Part shown: positions 62,361-64,000 of the stretch, in pieces
Layout: every line of letters starts with the position of its first letter
How positions within the stretch are numbered: position 1 is the stretch's first letter
Assembly: GCF_003254745.1 (NCBI RefSeq)
Contig: NZ_QKXH01000014.1
Coordinates: 49,001-113,000 of the forward strand
DNA: 64,000 nucleotides
From: Flavobacterium aquariorum
GTDB lineage: Bacteria; Bacteroidota; Bacteroidia; Flavobacteriales; Flavobacteriaceae
Direction of reading: 5' to 3'
Notes under the pieces: generated by a model
What the model was told of the DNA's origin: nothing
Seen by the model: the letters and a program-made list of their open reading frames with translations, nothing else
Database searches by the model: none
Program-made: the position numbers and the translations under genes

Positions 62361-64000
62361 ATGAGAATGATGAAAAAAAATATATTTAGCTTCATTTTGA
62401 TAATGATAGGGATTATAGGGCATACTCAAATAAAGAATGGAGTGCAAATAACTCCGATGAATATACCGCCTGAAGGTGGCTGTACTTATTGCTACCAATG
62501 GAATAGGGATGGAGATCATGATGGATTTGGAAATCCCAATCCCAATGCAGTTATATTTGCTGATACAAAACCTATTGGATATGTGGCAGACGAATCTGAC
62601 TGTAATGATGGTGATGCTACAATAAACCCTAATACCATTTGGTATCTTGATTCGGATCAGGATGGCTTTGGGATATCTGGAGCGAACAATAAAACTCAGT
62701 GTTTGGATCCAAGTATAGCTGGTGGAGTACAGTATGTTCGTAATTCGAACGACTGTGTTGATAACAATATCAATATAAACCCGAATACAAAATGGTATCT
62801 TGATAGCGACAAAGATACCTTTGGGACAGTTTCAACTTTCCTAACCCAGTGTAGTGATCCCAGTACGTCAACCGTGAAATATGTCCTTAACAATACCGAT
62901 TGTGTTGATAGCAATGTCAATATAAACCCGAATACAAAATGGTATCTTGATGGCGACAAAGATACCTTTGGGGCAGTTTCAACTTTCCTAACCCAGTGTA
63001 GTGATCCCAGTACGTCAACCGTGAAATACGTCCTTAACAATACCGATTGTGTTGATAACAATATCAATATAAACCCCAATACAAAATGGTATCTTGATGG
63101 TGACAAAGATACCTTTGGGACAGTTTCAACTTTCCTAACCCAGTGTAGTGATCCCAGTACGTCAACCGTGAAATATGTCCTTAACAATACCGATTGTGTT
63201 GATAACAATATCAATATAAACCCGAATACGAAATGGTATCTTGATGGCGACAAAGATACCTTTGGTACAGTTTCAACTTTCCTAACCCAGTGTAGTGATC
63301 CCAGTACGTCAACCGTGAAATACGTCCTTAACAATACCGATTGCGTTGATAGCAATATCAATATAAACCCGAATACAAGATGGTATCTGGATGGCGACAA
63401 AGATGCCTTTGGGACAATTTCAACTTTCCTAACCCAGTGTAGTGATCCCAGTACGTCAACCGTGAAATACGTCCTTAACAATACCGATTGTGTTGATAAC
63501 AATATCAATATAAACCCGAATACAAAATGGTATCTCGATGGTGACAAAGATACCTTTGGTACAGTTTCAACTTTCCTAACCCAGTGTAGTGATCCCAGTA
63601 CGTCAACCGTGAAATATGTCCTTAACAATACCGATTGTGTTGATAACAATATCAATATAAACCCGAATACAAAATGGTATCTTGATGGCGACAAAGATAC
63701 CTTTGGGACAATTTCAACTTTCCTAACCCAGTGTAGTGATCCCAGTACGTCAACCGTGAAATATGTCCTTAACAATACCGATTGTGTTGATAACAATATC
63801 AATATAAACCCGAATACAAAATGGTATCTGGATGGCGACAAAGATACCTTTGGGACAATTTCAACTTTCCTAACCCAGTGTAGTGATCCCAGTACGTCAA
63901 CCGTGAAATACGTCCTTAACAATACCGATTGTGTTGATAACAATATCAATATAAACCCGAATACAAAATGGTATCTCGATGGTGACAAAGATACCTTTGG
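62361..64000 (+). CDS. Secreted MopE-like metal-binding repeat protein, 3' end beyond window
   Basis: Open from the ATG at 62361 to the window end (at least 546 residues). ATGs at 62367 and 62370 are alternative starts. Signal peptide ending near GHTQ. First unit: DCNDGDATINPN-TIWYLDSDQDGFG, the MopE-type motif (D-C-x-D-x-D-x-x-INP and D-x-D-x-D-x-FG). Then a 49-residue unit CVDNNININPNTKWYLDGDKDTFGTVSTFLTQC... is repeated at least eight times with few changes. The acidic D-x-D-x-D loops suggest calcium or copper binding and a rod-like adhesin. It starts 1 bp after the RHS-type gene ends. A C-terminal sorting domain would lie outside the window. Confidence 0.85.
   Translation, partial: MRMMKKNIFSFILIMIGIIGHTQIKNGVQITPMNIPPEGGCTYCYQWNRDGDHDGFGNPNPNAVIFADTKPIGYVADESDCNDGDATINPNTIWYLDSDQDGFGISGANNKTQCLDPSIAGGVQYVRNSNDCVDNNININPNTKWYLDSDKDTFGTVSTFLTQCSDPSTSTVKYVLNNTDCVDSNVNINPNTKWYLDGDKDTFGAVSTFLTQCSDPSTSTVKYVLNNTDCVDNNININPNTKWYLDGDKDTFGTVSTFLTQCSDPSTSTVKYVLNNTDCVDNNININPNTKWYLDGDKDTFGTVSTFLTQCSDPSTSTVKYVLNNTDCVDSNININPNTRWYLDGDKDAFGTISTFLTQCSDPSTSTVKYVLNNTDCVDNNININPNTKWYLDGDKDTFGTVSTFLTQCSDPSTSTVKYVLNNTDCVDNNININPNTKWYLDGDKDTFGTISTFLTQCSDPSTSTVKYVLNNTDCVDNNININPNTKWYLDGDKDTFGTISTFLTQCSDPSTSTVKYVLNNTDCVDNNININPNTKWYLDGDKDTF
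62750..64000 (+). repeat. 147-bp near-perfect coding tandem repeat
   Basis: The anchor word TGGTATCT recurs at 62793, 62940, 63087, 63234, 63381, 63528, 63675, 63822 and 63969, exactly 147 bp apart. Copies differ by a handful of mostly third-position changes. The array leaves the window uninterrupted. Confidence 0.97.

Noticed and set aside
62696..63988. 430-codon open frame on the minus strand with SPSRYHFVFGFIL repeats
   Set aside because: It is the antisense of the 147-bp MopE-like coding array. The plus-strand frame has a signal peptide, the known motif and a start next to the preceding gene; the minus frame has none.
62750..64000. CRISPR-like regular spacing
   Set aside because: The repeat is 147 bp, coding, without distinct spacers.

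Overview
The window is low in GC, and its genes and signals point to the genus Flavobacterium or a close relative (Bacteroidota). It carries a flexirubin/aryl-polyene type pigment cluster, a SusC/SusD polysaccharide utilization locus, a type IX secretion (T9SS) C-terminal sorting domain, DUF6520 and DUF6377 proteins, and several promoters of the Bacteroidota form TTG-N19-TAnnTTTG. No rRNA, CRISPR array, intact transposase or integrase was seen.

1-18.1 kb (+): most of an aryl-polyene/flexirubin-type cluster, entered in the middle. It runs from the end of an ABC-2 permease through a thioesterase, four ketosynthase-family proteins (two with a full Cys-His-His set, one with the Cys replaced by Ser, one short), an acyl carrier protein, a NodB-type deacetylase, a LolA-like carrier, a lipoprotein, an outer-membrane barrel, a hot-dog dehydratase, a glycosyltransferase-DUF2062 fusion, an MMPL exporter-acyltransferase fusion, a CrtI-like flavoprotein, a C45 Ntn hydrolase and a phenylacetate-CoA-ligase-like enzyme. 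Most genes overlap or nearly touch. Ketoreductase, DarA/DarB and tyrosine ammonia-lyase genes are not in view and would lie upstream.

18.1-22.5 kb: a copper set on the minus strand (CopA ATPase plus a small HMA protein), then pirin and OsmC genes on the plus strand. 22.6-30.2 kb: housekeeping genes: thiol peroxidase, DgkA, FtsK, then LolA-like, LptF/G-like and RibBA-type genes in tight order, then tRNA-Ser(UGA) with a good promoter and terminator. The RibBA protein has lost its GTP cyclohydrolase II zinc ligands. A structured intergenic RNA candidate lies between ftsK and the lolA-like gene.

30.2-42.3 kb: an accessory, decayed region. It holds fragments of an S9 peptidase, a DEDD-type exonuclease, a metallophosphatase, hipA, an AAA+ ATPase and a GNAT acetyltransferase. 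Intact items are a DUF6520/MauE-like pair, a PAS-AraC regulator, an AbiEi/AbiEii toxin-antitoxin pair and two near-identical HipB-like regulators with matching double operators. Purine-rich tandem repeats sit at two rearrangement edges, and a two-copy repeat has a hairpin whose stem differs between copies while remaining paired.

40.6-56.0 kb (+): a complete dextran-type polysaccharide utilization locus: DUF6377 regulator, SusC, SusD, SusE-like, GH66, a six-hairpin glycosidase with a CBM35-like tail, and GH31. The PAS-AraC gene is duplicated in truncated form just after it, so about 22 kb holding the AbiE locus and the PUL lies between two direct repeats of about 0.87 kb.

57.4-64 kb (+): three secreted-protein genes: a T9SS-sorted beta-propeller-like protein, a large RHS/YD-type protein, and an unfinished gene with MopE-like metal-binding repeats in an almost perfect 147-bp (49-residue) tandem array that runs off the window.
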